DNA of 59,324 bases from JBALVO01 sp036961445 (GCA_036961445.1 JBALVO010000009.1:1-59324), one strand, 5' to 3'. Positions 18,044 through 27,194 are shown, counted from the first letter of the stretch. The notes: a model not told the origin generated them from the letters alone. Made by a program: numbers and translations.

Positions 18044-19531
18044 ATGTCGGACAACAATTCAGATGCAAAGAAAAAGGAGCATAGAGCGCCCAAAGGCAAG
18101 AAATCCAGTCATCAAATCACACTTGGTAATGAAACTATAGAGTACACGGCGAATGCAGACTGGCTGCTGCTGCGTACTGAAGAAAAGCCCAAGGCCGAAA
18201 TGTTCCATGTTTCCTATGTCAGGAAGGACGCACCTTCAGATACGCGTCCCGTCACCTTTGTTTTTAATGGCGGCCCGGGAGCCAGTTCCGCGTACCTGCA
18301 CGTTGGAGCCCTGGGCCCCAAGCGGGTAGTGTTTAATGAAGACGGCACCTCCCAGAAACCGCCGGCTAAACTCGTTGACAATACTGAGTCATGGCTGGCA
18401 TTTACCGACCTGGTATTTATCGACCCGATTGGAACCGGCTTTAGTCGGACCATTGAAGCGGATAAGAAGGACGAGAAAGCCAGTGCTGAACCGGAGAAAA
18501 AGCAAAACCAGGAATATTATCGACTCAAGCGGGACCTGGAATCATTGGGCGAATTTATACAGAAATTCCTGTCCGTCAATAGACGCTGGGATTCACCCGT
18601 GTTCATAGCGGGCGAAAGTTATGGCGGTTTCCGTGTTGGCAAGCTGGCCCGGCTGCTGCAGGAAGGCTATGGCATAGGTCTTAACGGGGCGATCATGATA
18701 TCCCCTGCACTGGAATGGATGCTATTGGATCCGTCGGATTATGATGTCCTGCACTGGGTGGATATTTTTCCAACGATGGCACTGGCTGCTCGCTACCATG
18801 GCAAGAGTCGCGTGGATTGTGCCTCGGACGAAGAACACAAGGCGCTGGCCGAAGAGTTCGCCGTCACCGATTTATCGACTTATCTGGTGCAGGGCGAGCG
18901 ACTTGCAGCAGGCGTGCGCAAGGAGGTCTACCAGAGGATCTCGGATTTTCTTGGGCTGGATAAGCAGTTGATAGAGCGACACACCGGGAGGGTTCCATTC
19001 TGGGTGTTCTGCAGAAGCCTCCTGCAAAGCTCCCGTGAAGTGTGCGGTTTCTATGACGCCACGGTTAGGGCTATCGACCCGTTTCCCGACAGGGAAACCC
19101 ACCAGGCCCCCGACCCGACCCTTTATGCCATAGAACGCGTGTTTGCCGGAGGGATAAACACACAGCTGAGGCAAAACCTGCAACTTGAAACGGAACGTGA
19201 TTACACCTTGCTCAACGAGCAGGTGAATGCTGACTGGAAAGTCGATACGGAAACGCATGCTTTCGAACGTCAGGTGGGCGCAACCGACGATATTCGCTAC
19301 GCGCTGTCATTGAACCCACATATGAAGCTGTTTGTCACTCACGGCATCTACGATCTGGTTACACCGTATTTTTCCACGGACCGAATCATCGAACATATGA
19401 AGCTGACAGATACACAGAGGAAAAATATAACGATCAGACATTTCCATGGAGGTCATATGTTTTACGCCTGGAAAAAATCGCGAATCGATTTCACCGCCGC
19501 TATACATGATTTTTACCGGGCCTCCGTGTAG
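18044..19531 (+). CDS. S10 family serine carboxypeptidase-like protein
   Basis: About 495 residues with the S10 alpha/beta-hydrolase triad: oxyanion motif NGGPGASS (near residue 70), nucleophile Ser in GESYGGFR (near 190), Asp in HGIYDLVTPYF and His in HFHGGHMFY near the C-terminus. S10 enzymes remove C-terminal residues from peptides, usually at acid pH. No signal peptide is evident; the lysine-rich start (SDNNSDAKKKEHRAPKGKK) looks cytoplasmic. ATG 18044 is chosen because the GAGG overlapping the putA stop region lies six bases before it; a GTG at 18038 would add two residues. The gene lies seven bases after putA, so co-transcription is near certain and suggests joint use of proline-containing peptides. 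Confidence 0.9.
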   Translation: MSDNNSDAKKKEHRAPKGKKSSHQITLGNETIEYTANADWLLLRTEEKPKAEMFHVSYVRKDAPSDTRPVTFVFNGGPGASSAYLHVGALGPKRVVFNEDGTSQKPPAKLVDNTESWLAFTDLVFIDPIGTGFSRTIEADKKDEKASAEPEKKQNQEYYRLKRDLESLGEFIQKFLSVNRRWDSPVFIAGESYGGFRVGKLARLLQEGYGIGLNGAIMISPALEWMLLDPSDYDVLHWVDIFPTMALAARYHGKSRVDCASDEEHKALAEEFAVTDLSTYLVQGERLAAGVRKEVYQRISDFLGLDKQLIERHTGRVPFWVFCRSLLQSSREVCGFYDATVRAIDPFPDRETHQAPDPTLYAIERVFAGGINTQLRQNLQLETERDYTLLNEQVNADWKVDTETHAFERQVGATDDIRYALSLNPHMKLFVTHGIYDLVTPYFSTDRIIEHMKLTDTQRKNITIRHFHGGHMFYAWKKSRIDFTAAIHDFYRASV

Positions 19532-19648
19532 CAACCTCTATAGCAACAGTTATACGGTTGATTACCTATAAACTGATATACTCGCCGCTGCCAGATACGC
19601 TATCAGCAAAGCGTGGCAATCTTCAGTGATATAACGGAGTGAGTATAC

Positions 19649-20578
19649 GTGCAAGCCCAAGCGATGGTGTATATCGTTGATCCTGATGAAGCAGTTAGCG
19701 GCGCACTCAGTTCGCTTCTGGCTACCTATCGCATTGACGTTATCGCCTATGCCGATGCCGAGAGTTTTCTGCAGGCCGTGCGCGACGGAAGTATTGTAGA
19801 TGATGGTTGCCTCCTGCTAGACCTTGATCTACCCGGTGACAGTGGTCTGTCACTTTTGCAACAGCTACAGTCTGCCGAACGCCAATTGCCGGTTATTGCC
19901 TTGAGTAAGCATGCTGATGAGGGTTTACGCCGGCAGTGTATGCAAGCTGGTGCTACAGACCTTGTCTACAAACCCTTTGTCGCCGCCTATCTGTTTACAA
20001 GACTCTCAGATTTGGTGCCATGCCTGGATAGTCTGCGCGGATCCGCGGCTTCCACTATGGCGCTGCCAGATGGGACTCAGGTTACCTTTCGTATGATGCA
20101 TCCTGAGGACGCCGAAATTGAGCAGGCGTTCGTAACAGGGCTCTCAGAAAAATCGAAGTACATGCGTTTTTTCTCGCCCCTTAAGGCGCTATCTGCGGAT
20201 ATGCTGTGGGAGTTTACGCATCACAGTTTTCCGATCAGTTATGCTCTCATAGCGACAATACCCCTCGCTGGCAAAGAGGTGCAGGTTGGTGTGGCTCGTT
20301 ACGCCATGACAAATACGGACGGTATTGCAGAATTTGCCGTAGTCGTAGCGGATGAGTGGCACGGTTTTGGAATAGCCAGCCAGTTAATGCGTGGCGTAAC
20401 CACGGCCGCTGCAGTGGGTGGTATTCGCTCTCTGGAGGGAGTGGTTTTGAGGGATAACCTCCCGATGTTGACGCTCATGCGGAATACGGGGTTTACAGTA
20501 TTGCCGGATCCCGAGGATGGTCCCTCTGTTGTCCGTGTCGTTAAGGAGCTCAGGGATAACGCAAAGGTTGTATCCTGA
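19649..20578 (+). CDS. Response-regulator receiver fused to PatZ-like GNAT acetyltransferase
   Basis: A 309-residue two-domain protein. Residues 1-~125 form a FixJ-type receiver: phospho-acceptor Asp58 (LLLDLDLPG), Ser86 (VIALSKHAD) and Lys108 (LVYKPF); one acid of the Mg pocket is replaced by proline (VDPDE). Residues ~140-300 form a GNAT domain much like the acetyltransferase part of Pat/Pka protein lysine acetyltransferases (YMRFFSPL, AEFAVVVADEWHGFGIASQLM with the acetyl-CoA loop, and RDNLPMLTLMRNTGF). The fusion suggests phosphorylation-controlled acetylation. The GTG start has GGAG eight bases upstream; ATG 19664 is an alternative. No kinase gene is adjacent. The MFS gene follows within about 20 bases. 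Confidence 0.88.
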   Translation: MQAQAMVYIVDPDEAVSGALSSLLATYRIDVIAYADAESFLQAVRDGSIVDDGCLLLDLDLPGDSGLSLLQQLQSAERQLPVIALSKHADEGLRRQCMQAGATDLVYKPFVAAYLFTRLSDLVPCLDSLRGSAASTMALPDGTQVTFRMMHPEDAEIEQAFVTGLSEKSKYMRFFSPLKALSADMLWEFTHHSFPISYALIATIPLAGKEVQVGVARYAMTNTDGIAEFAVVVADEWHGFGIASQLMRGVTTAAAVGGIRSLEGVVLRDNLPMLTLMRNTGFTVLPDPEDGPSVVRVVKELRDNAKVVS

Positions 20579-20596
20579 ATCGCGAGGTTGTCCCAT

Positions 20597-21838
20597 TTGA
20601 CTGCCCCAAATACCCGTAAGCCTCATCGGCATAGGTCTGCGTTCGCAGAGCCGCTCTTTCGCCGGTATTTCCCGGCCAGCTGCTGTTCAACCCTCGGCAG
20701 TTGGATGGTTCGTTTCCTGTTAGGTCTTAACGCCTGGGAACTGACGCATTCCGCACTTTGGGTTGGGATAGTGGCGGCAGTAATGTTGCTTCCAACATTT
20801 GTACTATCCCCAATTTTCGGCATTGTATCGGACCGCATTAACCCCAGAAACGGGTTGCTGGTGACGGTTCTGACTCATGGGCTAATTGCAGGTACCGCTG
20901 GAGCGGTCAATACCTTAGGTGCTTTTACGCTACCGTGGCTGTTGGGCCTGGCGGCTGTGCTGGGTGCGGCCACATCTGCTCATGCACCCATAAGGCTCGC
21001 GCTGATACCCCGGCTGGTGCCCAGGGAAGCGCTGCCTAGTGCTGTGGGTCTTTCTGCAATTATCTTCAACACTTCGCGTATTCTGGGACCGGCAGCAGGG
21101 GCATGGCTCATCTTGAACTATTCCACGGCGACCGCCTTTTATATGGCGATGACCATGTTTGCTGCTGCTCTACTGCTCTTGTCGACGGTCCGGGGTATCG
21201 AAAAATTACCGCAACGTGAATCTGGCTCCTTGCTCAATGAATTCCAGGCGGGTTTTCGTTATGCACGCAATCATCCGGGAATCCGCCTGGTTTTGGCTTT
21301 TACCCTGCTTAGCGGTCTGCTGGGTCGCAGTGTCATCGAACTGCTACCGGCTCTTTCGGGTGTGCTGTTGAACGGCGACTCCGGTACGCTGGCCACGCTA
21401 ACCGCTACCGCGGGCGTTGGTTCAATTATCGGTGGCCTGGTCGTCTCGCGACACAGCGGTAGCGAAAGCAAACTGCTAAATTTGATTATCGTTTGCTTAT
21501 TACTCACCGCTTCAATTCTATTACCGATGTATTGGATACGGAGCGTGGCTGCGCTTTGTACACTCATACTATGCCTTAGTATGATCACCACCATGATCGG
21601 GACGGGCAGCCAGGTACTCATCCAGTTACTGGTCGCGGAGGCCTATCGCGGTCGTGTAATGAGCCTGTGGACTGTGTTGGCTCTGGGCGCTCCGGCTATA
21701 GGTGCTTTCCTGATAGGCGCACTAGCCGATACCCTGGGTTTTCCAATGGTGCTAACCAGCTTTGCGCTGGTTTCATTGATGGCCGTAGCGATGCTGTATA
21801 ACAAGCCGTTGCTTGCAAGCTCAGGTCACGATGATTAA
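20597..21838 (+). CDS. MFS exporter, EntS-like (MFS_3)
   Basis: About 413 residues with roughly 12 hydrophobic helices. The first loop motif FGIVSDRINPRNGLL and the segment RLALIPRLVPREALPSAVGLSAIIFNTSRILGPA (shown here only as a position, residues ~125-160) place it in the EntS/DUF894 group of exporters, which extrude siderophores or other small molecules by proton antiport. No ATG precedes the conserved N-terminal helix; TTG 20597 lies nine bases after GAGG, so it is preferred over TTG 20588. It is very close behind the receiver-GNAT gene and probably co-transcribed. The substrate is unknown. Confidence 0.85.
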   Translation: MTAPNTRKPHRHRSAFAEPLFRRYFPASCCSTLGSWMVRFLLGLNAWELTHSALWVGIVAAVMLLPTFVLSPIFGIVSDRINPRNGLLVTVLTHGLIAGTAGAVNTLGAFTLPWLLGLAAVLGAATSAHAPIRLALIPRLVPREALPSAVGLSAIIFNTSRILGPAAGAWLILNYSTATAFYMAMTMFAAALLLLSTVRGIEKLPQRESGSLLNEFQAGFRYARNHPGIRLVLAFTLLSGLLGRSVIELLPALSGVLLNGDSGTLATLTATAGVGSIIGGLVVSRHSGSESKLLNLIIVCLLLTASILLPMYWIRSVAALCTLILCLSMITTMIGTGSQVLIQLLVAEAYRGRVMSLWTVLALGAPAIGAFLIGALADTLGFPMVLTSFALVSLMAVAMLYNKPLLASSGHDD

Positions 21839-22035
21839 GTCAATTCCCTTAGGTCGATATGTTCGAGTTTCGTATAAGAGATTTATCCAGTCCAGGATAT
21901 AGCAAAGCCTGCAGCGGCGTTTCTGGCCAGGCAGTCAAAATCGATGGGTCAAAGAAGTGCAGGAGAAATGTGCTCACCACAAAGCGAAGTCGTCTTTATT
22001 GAGAGGTTGGCGCAGGGGGCTTTCGACCTACCTGT

Positions 22036-23589
22036 TTAGCGCCCCTCAGCTATCCGTCGTTCAATACTGGCATCATCGAGTCCCATGCGCTCCAGCAGGT
22101 TGCGGATGGTGGGATCCACGCCCAGTGCGGGTATATCGTGTATAGCGGAGCGTAAATGCCAGAGCAGCCAGTAATCGCGTTCGCGGTAAGCGCGTACAAA
22201 CCAGATGGCCGCTTCATCGATACGACCCAATGAGGCGAGACTCATACCGATCGTTGTCGCTGACCATGTATCCCCGCGCTCTCTGACGTCCAGCATTTCT
22301 TGTAGTATCGCCTCCGCACTATCGAGGTCGCCATTAAGGACATGTGCTTGCAGCAAGTACTGATAAATAAAGCCGTTCTGTTTGCCAATTTTGGCAATGG
22401 ACTGTTCCGCCGCTTCCCTGAGCTTCTTGCCATCGCGGCTGCGGTAATACACATCTACCAATACAGCAGATACCAGGAAGTTACTGCCATCGAGGGCGCC
22501 GGCGCGTGAAATTATATCCAGTGCAAGTTCGTAGTTCCCTGAATGGCTCTCTACTTCAGCAAGCGCTTGCAGTATTAGGACAGAGTCGGGGTTGGTTTCC
22601 AGGGCGGCCATCAGTGCCTCCCTGAGTTCTTCATGCCGGCTCTGGGCTGTGAGGTAGGCGTTGCTATACACATACAGCGTAAGATCCCGGTCCTGATCGG
22701 TGTCCAGGGCCTGCCTATAATATATGTATTGGTCATCAAAGGACCGCATCATGAAGCCCTTTATCATGGTCGCGGGGGTGTTTCCCGGATCATGACGCAG
22801 CGCAAGTTCAATAGAAACGGCAGCGGGCATTACTTGCTGTACAAAGCTTGAGTATATGCTGGCATATCCAAGGCAGAAGGCCAGATAGCCATGTGCGGAA
22901 CCGTAGTCCGGGTCGAGCTCGATGGCGCGCTGGAAGGCCTGCGTAGCGGCGATAAAATTTTCCTGGGTAGGGGATTCGAACAAATAGCGACCTCGCAGAT
23001 TCAGGTTGTAGGCTTCCACGTTGGTAGTGCCTGATTTAACGATCGGGTTGTCATCGAGCGCGAGTGGACCTTTAAGCGCGACGACCAGTGATCTGGCAAG
23101 TTCTTCTTCGATATCAAAAATGTCTTCAAATTGCCGATCATAGGTGCTGGACCATACCTGGAAGCCTGTGTTGACGTTTGTTAACTGCGCAGAGACACGC
23201 AATTTATTACCCTGTCGGCGAATACTGCCTTCCAGAATTTGACCGACGCCCAGGCGCTCCCCGATTTGACTGGCGTCCATATCCTTTAATTGCGCTGCAA
23301 AGGAAGAGGTTCTGGAAGCCACCTGCAAGCCATCCAAATTGGTTAATGCATTAAGTACTGCCTCGGCTATACCGTTGCCCAGGTGCTGGTTTACGCCGCC
23401 TTCACTGAAATCCACAAGTGGCAGTACCGCCAAAGAGGATTCTGCGATAACACCGGAACCGCCAGTATCGTGCCTGTCACCTCCGCCAGACGAAAGGTCA
23501 AAAAAACTGGTTACAAGTACAGCAATAAGCGCGGCAGAGATCAGGTAGTCCGGCAAGGCCGGAGGCAGGACCTCGCGGGTATCCTCCAG
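22036..23589 (-). CDS. FlgO-like domain / TPR protein, N-terminus lost in assembly gap
   Basis: The last ~518 residues of a protein of the same family as the one at 640-2619. From the gap inward there is a membrane segment (YLISAALIAVLVTSFF), a FlgO/TolB-N-like domain (SSLAVLPLVDFSEGG, GQILEGSIRRQG, VWSSTYDRQFEDIFDIEEEL) and TPR repeats to a TAA at 22036. Comparison with the relative suggests that 80-90 N-terminal residues, including the other hydrophobic segments, are missing in the 100-N gap. It is transcribed divergently from the catalase-like/lipoxygenase gene on the other side of the gap. Function unknown. Confidence 0.82.
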   Translation of the reverse strand: MEDTREVLPPALPDYLISAALIAVLVTSFFDLSSGGGDRHDTGGSGVIAESSLAVLPLVDFSEGGVNQHLGNGIAEAVLNALTNLDGLQVASRTSSFAAQLKDMDASQIGERLGVGQILEGSIRRQGNKLRVSAQLTNVNTGFQVWSSTYDRQFEDIFDIEEELARSLVVALKGPLALDDNPIVKSGTTNVEAYNLNLRGRYLFESPTQENFIAATQAFQRAIELDPDYGSAHGYLAFCLGYASIYSSFVQQVMPAAVSIELALRHDPGNTPATMIKGFMMRSFDDQYIYYRQALDTDQDRDLTLYVYSNAYLTAQSRHEELREALMAALETNPDSVLILQALAEVESHSGNYELALDIISRAGALDGSNFLVSAVLVDVYYRSRDGKKLREAAEQSIAKIGKQNGFIYQYLLQAHVLNGDLDSAEAILQEMLDVRERGDTWSATTIGMSLASLGRIDEAAIWFVRAYRERDYWLLWHLRSAIHDIPALGVDPTIRNLLERMGLDDASIERRIAEGR

Positions 23590-23689
23590 NNNNNNNNNNN
23601 NNNNNNNNNNNNNNNNNNNNNNNNNNNNNNNNNNNNNNNNNNNNNNNNNNNNNNNNNNNNNNNNNNNNNNNNNNNNNNNNNNNNNNNNN
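23590..23689. other. Assembly gap (100 N)
   Basis: A run of exactly 100 N, the usual placeholder for a gap of unknown length. Both flanking genes run into it with their 5' ends, and both lack expected N-terminal sequence, so the true gap is probably several hundred bases or more. Confidence 0.98.
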
Positions 23690-26077
23690 CCCCTGGATAT
23701 CATGATGAATACCGGGACCGAGGGGCCGTTTCAGCATGCCTGGGACTTCCTGATGTTTATGATCGCCACTATTCGCGGGCGGGAGTCTCATGTCGGACCC
23801 TATCTGAAGGCCAATCCGGCACTAGCGGCGGGCATTAAAAAGTCCGTCTGCTTCCCGGAGACCTTTGCGCTGCTGAACTATCACAGCAAAACAGCGATGG
23901 GCTACCGGGATAGCAACGGCAAGGATTGGTACATCAAGTTTAAACTGGCCCCCTGGGATCGCGGCCCGGATCGCGGTCGGCCAACTGACGAAGAGCTGGA
24001 GGAGTTTTGGTTACAGGGAATAAGGCCTGGAGAAGCCAGATCACGAAATTACCTCAAGGATGAATACAGGCGGCTTATAGAAGAAGGGCCAGTAAAGTAT
24101 CATTTACAGGCGCAGTTTCATGAAGTGATAGACGGCGAAGACCGAGAGATATTGAACTGCGGCAAGGCCTGGGATGAGGACATCCATCCGTGGAAAGACC
24201 TGGCTGAGCTGGAAGTAGACCAGATAATGCCGACTGCAGAGGGCAACCTCACCTGGTACGACGTCCTAAACCATCCGCCGTGCATGAGTGTTCCCGAGGC
24301 GCGGTCGGTTACTGACCCGGCTTCCATCAACTATCTGCGTGCGAAGGATGGTCTGGCCAAGAAGGCGCGCATGCTGGGCTACAAGTGGCGGGGCCAGCTA
24401 CCCCCATTGGTTGATGATCGTAATTCGCCTAACAGCTCGATTTCGCGGATTTGCCTATCTCAGGATGAGCCAGAAAAAAGTGTCCAAATGCGTAACAATG
24501 AGCTGATAACTCAGCGGGACGTCTACGTGTTTGACTCAGAGGGAGGCATTCCTCCCCATGTGCGGAATTTGCCCGAGTGCGAGAACTTTACCACCCATAA
24601 AACGCGCGGCATGATCAAAACGATGTGTTTTGGTCTGCTCAATGGTCTCATTTCGGGCGTCGAAACTTGCCTCAACGACCGTAAGTCATTGAAGGTTTTT
24701 GACCGCTACTATCCACTTTGGCACGAACCAAAAGTTGTCAATCGCTTTGGCAGCGATCTTGAATTCGGTCGTCAGCGCTTGAACGGTCTCAATCCTGTCC
24801 TCGTCAAGCGGTGCACTCAAATCCCGAACAATTTCCCGGTCTCAGAGGAGACGGTAGCGGGATTGCTGGACGAGAAAGACAGCCTGAAAAAAGCCAGCGC
24901 CAGCAACCGTCTGTATATTCTGGATCATCATGCAGTAGGCGGCTTCCCGATTAAGAATGGCTACCTCGCGGTGCCTATGACTTTGTTTTACATCAACAAG
25001 AAAGGCCAGTTCCTGCCTGTTGCCATTCAGTTGGAGCAGGTTCCTGGCCCTAATGTTCCAATCTTTACTCCCAACGACCCTTACTGGTTGTGGACGACCG
25101 TAAAAACCTATGTACAAGCAGCTGACGCCTGCTACCACGAAGTCGCTTCGCACCTATTACGCACGCACTTTGTCATGGAAGCTTTCGCTGTGGCGGCTCA
25201 TCGCCAGTTGCATGTGCGTCATCCCATACATCAATTGTTGGCCCCGCACTTTCACGCCACTATGGCGATAAACTGCTCGGCCCGCGCAAAAATGCTGGGG
25301 CCAGGGGGGCCGATCGACAAAACACTGTCACTGGGCTGTAAAGGCAGTATGGAATTGCTCAGGAAGGAATATGAGCAATGGGATTTTTCCCTCTGTGACT
25401 TTCCAAAAGATATTGCGGATCGTGGCCTGGACGATAAAAAAGCGATGCCACTTAATTTTTACCGTGATGATGGCTTACAGGTTTGGGAGGTGATAGCCCG
25501 CTTCGTGTCCAAGGCTGTGGATTTCTGGTACAGCAAATCTGACGCGGAGGTAGCTGCCGATACCGAACTGCAGGCCTGGTTCGCAGAGTTGGCTGCACCC
25601 GATGGAGGCAATGTTAAGGGGCTCCCGGAAGGCGGCTCTGCCAGCAACCTTGATACGCTTAAGACGGTATTGACCAGGATCATATTTACCTGCACCGCAG
25701 AGCATTCGAGCGTCAATAATGGCCAGTATGAAATGTTCGGCTATCCGCCGAATGTACCCGGTTCAATGTATAAACCCTGGCCTACCAGCAAGGACGATCC
25801 GCTATCGGAAGAGGATTTTGTGTCACGGCTGCCGAATCATTCGACCAGTGCTGCACAGATGTGGATGGTGTATCTGTTGAGTCAACCCACGCGTTGGATG
25901 GTGGGAAATTTCGAGAAACCCTATTTCCATGCCTGCCCCAATTACTGGAAGATTGTGCGTGAATTCCGCGAGGATCTGGAGGGCGTTTCTGAAAATATTG
26001 CCAGTCGCAATAAAGGGCTGGAAATTCCATACCACTACATGGATCCAAAACAAATCAGCGAGAGCATTGCCATATAG
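23690..26077 (+). CDS. Catalase-like domain fused to lipoxygenase (5' end in gap)
   Basis: The C-terminal ~540 residues are a lipoxygenase, a non-heme iron dioxygenase of polyunsaturated fatty acids. It has the diagnostic His-x4-His-x4-His-x17-His-x8-His array (about residues 478-516 counted from ATG 23702: HEVASHLLRTH, then HP and HFH), the third ligand in AEHSSVNNGQY (about 668) and a C-terminal isoleucine (SESIAI), so the full iron site is present. Residues ~1-230 resemble the second half of a catalase fold (MNTGTEGPFQHAWDF, PETFALLNYHSKTAMGY, KDWYIKFKL), as in coral and cyanobacterial allene-oxide-synthase/lipoxygenase fusions. The frame stays open from 23702 into the gap (PLDI precedes it), so ATG 23702 is not the true start. 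No signal peptide can be seen. Confidence 0.88.
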   Translation, partial: PLDIMMNTGTEGPFQHAWDFLMFMIATIRGRESHVGPYLKANPALAAGIKKSVCFPETFALLNYHSKTAMGYRDSNGKDWYIKFKLAPWDRGPDRGRPTDEELEEFWLQGIRPGEARSRNYLKDEYRRLIEEGPVKYHLQAQFHEVIDGEDREILNCGKAWDEDIHPWKDLAELEVDQIMPTAEGNLTWYDVLNHPPCMSVPEARSVTDPASINYLRAKDGLAKKARMLGYKWRGQLPPLVDDRNSPNSSISRICLSQDEPEKSVQMRNNELITQRDVYVFDSEGGIPPHVRNLPECENFTTHKTRGMIKTMCFGLLNGLISGVETCLNDRKSLKVFDRYYPLWHEPKVVNRFGSDLEFGRQRLNGLNPVLVKRCTQIPNNFPVSEETVAGLLDEKDSLKKASASNRLYILDHHAVGGFPIKNGYLAVPMTLFYINKKGQFLPVAIQLEQVPGPNVPIFTPNDPYWLWTTVKTYVQAADACYHEVASHLLRTHFVMEAFAVAAHRQLHVRHPIHQLLAPHFHATMAINCSARAKMLGPGGPIDKTLSLGCKGSMELLRKEYEQWDFSLCDFPKDIADRGLDDKKAMPLNFYRDDGLQVWEVIARFVSKAVDFWYSKSDAEVAADTELQAWFAELAAPDGGNVKGLPEGGSASNLDTLKTVLTRIIFTCTAEHSSVNNGQYEMFGYPPNVPGSMYKPWPTSKDDPLSEEDFVSRLPNHSTSAAQMWMVYLLSQPTRWMVGNFEKPYFHACPNYWKIVREFREDLEGVSENIASRNKGLEIPYHYMDPKQISESIAI

Positions 26078-26107
26078 GTCAGTGGGTATTGCCCGCTTAG
26101 TGGCTTA

Positions 26108-27040
26108 CTATTCTGGCTTGGTAGGTCCGCGGTCGTGTTGGAAGAACAGGGTCTCATCGGAGTAACGCGAAGCGATGAAGCGGCTGGTGAAACTCAGTTC
26201 TCCAATTTTTTCTGGACTGGAGTCTTTGGTGTGCAGGGCATAGATGGAGAACATGGTCATGCCGGGTTCCAACTCACCGAGCTTGATACGAAAGTCTGGT
26301 TCGCGCGCCGACGGCATCTGAGCATGTTTGCTGGGTTGTAAGATGATAATTTCCGGCCGCACATGCTTGTCGACTTCTGTGCCGTCACAGGTGATCTTTG
26401 CCAGACCGTCCAGTGGCATATATGTAGCCTCGAGGTCTGTTGTATTCTCTTGTCGGATTGTCTCGGCAAATGCCCAGTTGAATATCGCACGTAGAATTTT
26501 TCCTCGGCCGGAGTTGCCAACATTAATTCTATTGGAGTAGGGCAGGCTAAATGGATTCTGGTCGCTCCAGTCACGCTCTGCTGAAGGCATTGCGAAAATA
26601 TTGGTGGACGCCTTGCCATCGACGAATACCTTTAACGCGAGGCCGGGAAGGCCCCTGGTCTGCGATTTTACAGCGCGAGATACGCGTGCCAGGCCACTAC
26701 CCCCGGACTGGAAAATACCCGTGTAGGGGTGCCCGTCAAAAGCCTTCCATGCAAATTTGGCGACGCTTCCATAGCGATGGATTAATTTGACGCGGCCAGG
26801 GGGCATTTCGTCTGACACACGATCCAGCGAGACTCGGTCATGTGGGGTCGAAGTGAGTTTAAGCAGGGCCAGAGAGCTGGGCCACTCGTTCGGCAAAGCG
26901 CCTTCCGGGTATTGTCCGTCCAGCGCTCGCTGCCAGAGCAATGCTTCCTTTTCACCGCGAAGCAGCGTTTGGTAGTTATCAGGTAATTCAAATTCTGTAG
27001 GCATATTACGCGTCACGTGCAAATGTTTGGGGATAGTCAT
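26108..27040 (-). CDS. Catalase-superfamily-like protein
   Basis: A 310-residue protein not assigned to a named enzyme. The middle resembles the first half of a catalase fold: RVKLIHRYGSVAKFAWK places His88 where catalases have their distal histidine, YTGIFQSG follows, and GLALKVFVDGKASTNIF matches the catalase pattern R-G-x-A-x-K-x-F-x-x-x-G-x-x-x-N. The tail (SRFIASRYSDETLFFQHDR) also occurs in small catalase-like proteins. The proximal tyrosine is not certain. No signal peptide. It converges with the lipoxygenase gene, 30 bases away, and lies downstream of the flavoprotein gene on its strand. A role in hydroperoxide conversion with the lipoxygenase is inferred. Confidence 0.55.
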   Translation of the reverse strand: MTIPKHLHVTRNMPTEFELPDNYQTLLRGEKEALLWQRALDGQYPEGALPNEWPSSLALLKLTSTPHDRVSLDRVSDEMPPGRVKLIHRYGSVAKFAWKAFDGHPYTGIFQSGGSGLARVSRAVKSQTRGLPGLALKVFVDGKASTNIFAMPSAERDWSDQNPFSLPYSNRINVGNSGRGKILRAIFNWAFAETIRQENTTDLEATYMPLDGLAKITCDGTEVDKHVRPEIIILQPSKHAQMPSAREPDFRIKLGELEPGMTMFSIYALHTKDSSPEKIGELSFTSRFIASRYSDETLFFQHDRGPTKPE

Positions 27041-27194
27041 AATTCTGACGTCTGCTTTAGCGCTGCAAAGTTATCGCGGACCTGCCAGCGCACTGCAGTA
27101 TAGCAGCCTCTTGTGCGCCGTGGCGATGCACAAGTTGGCGCAAGCGTCAGACTCGGCGAAGAGACCTGAGCTCACGATTACGCGCGCCTTTTAT

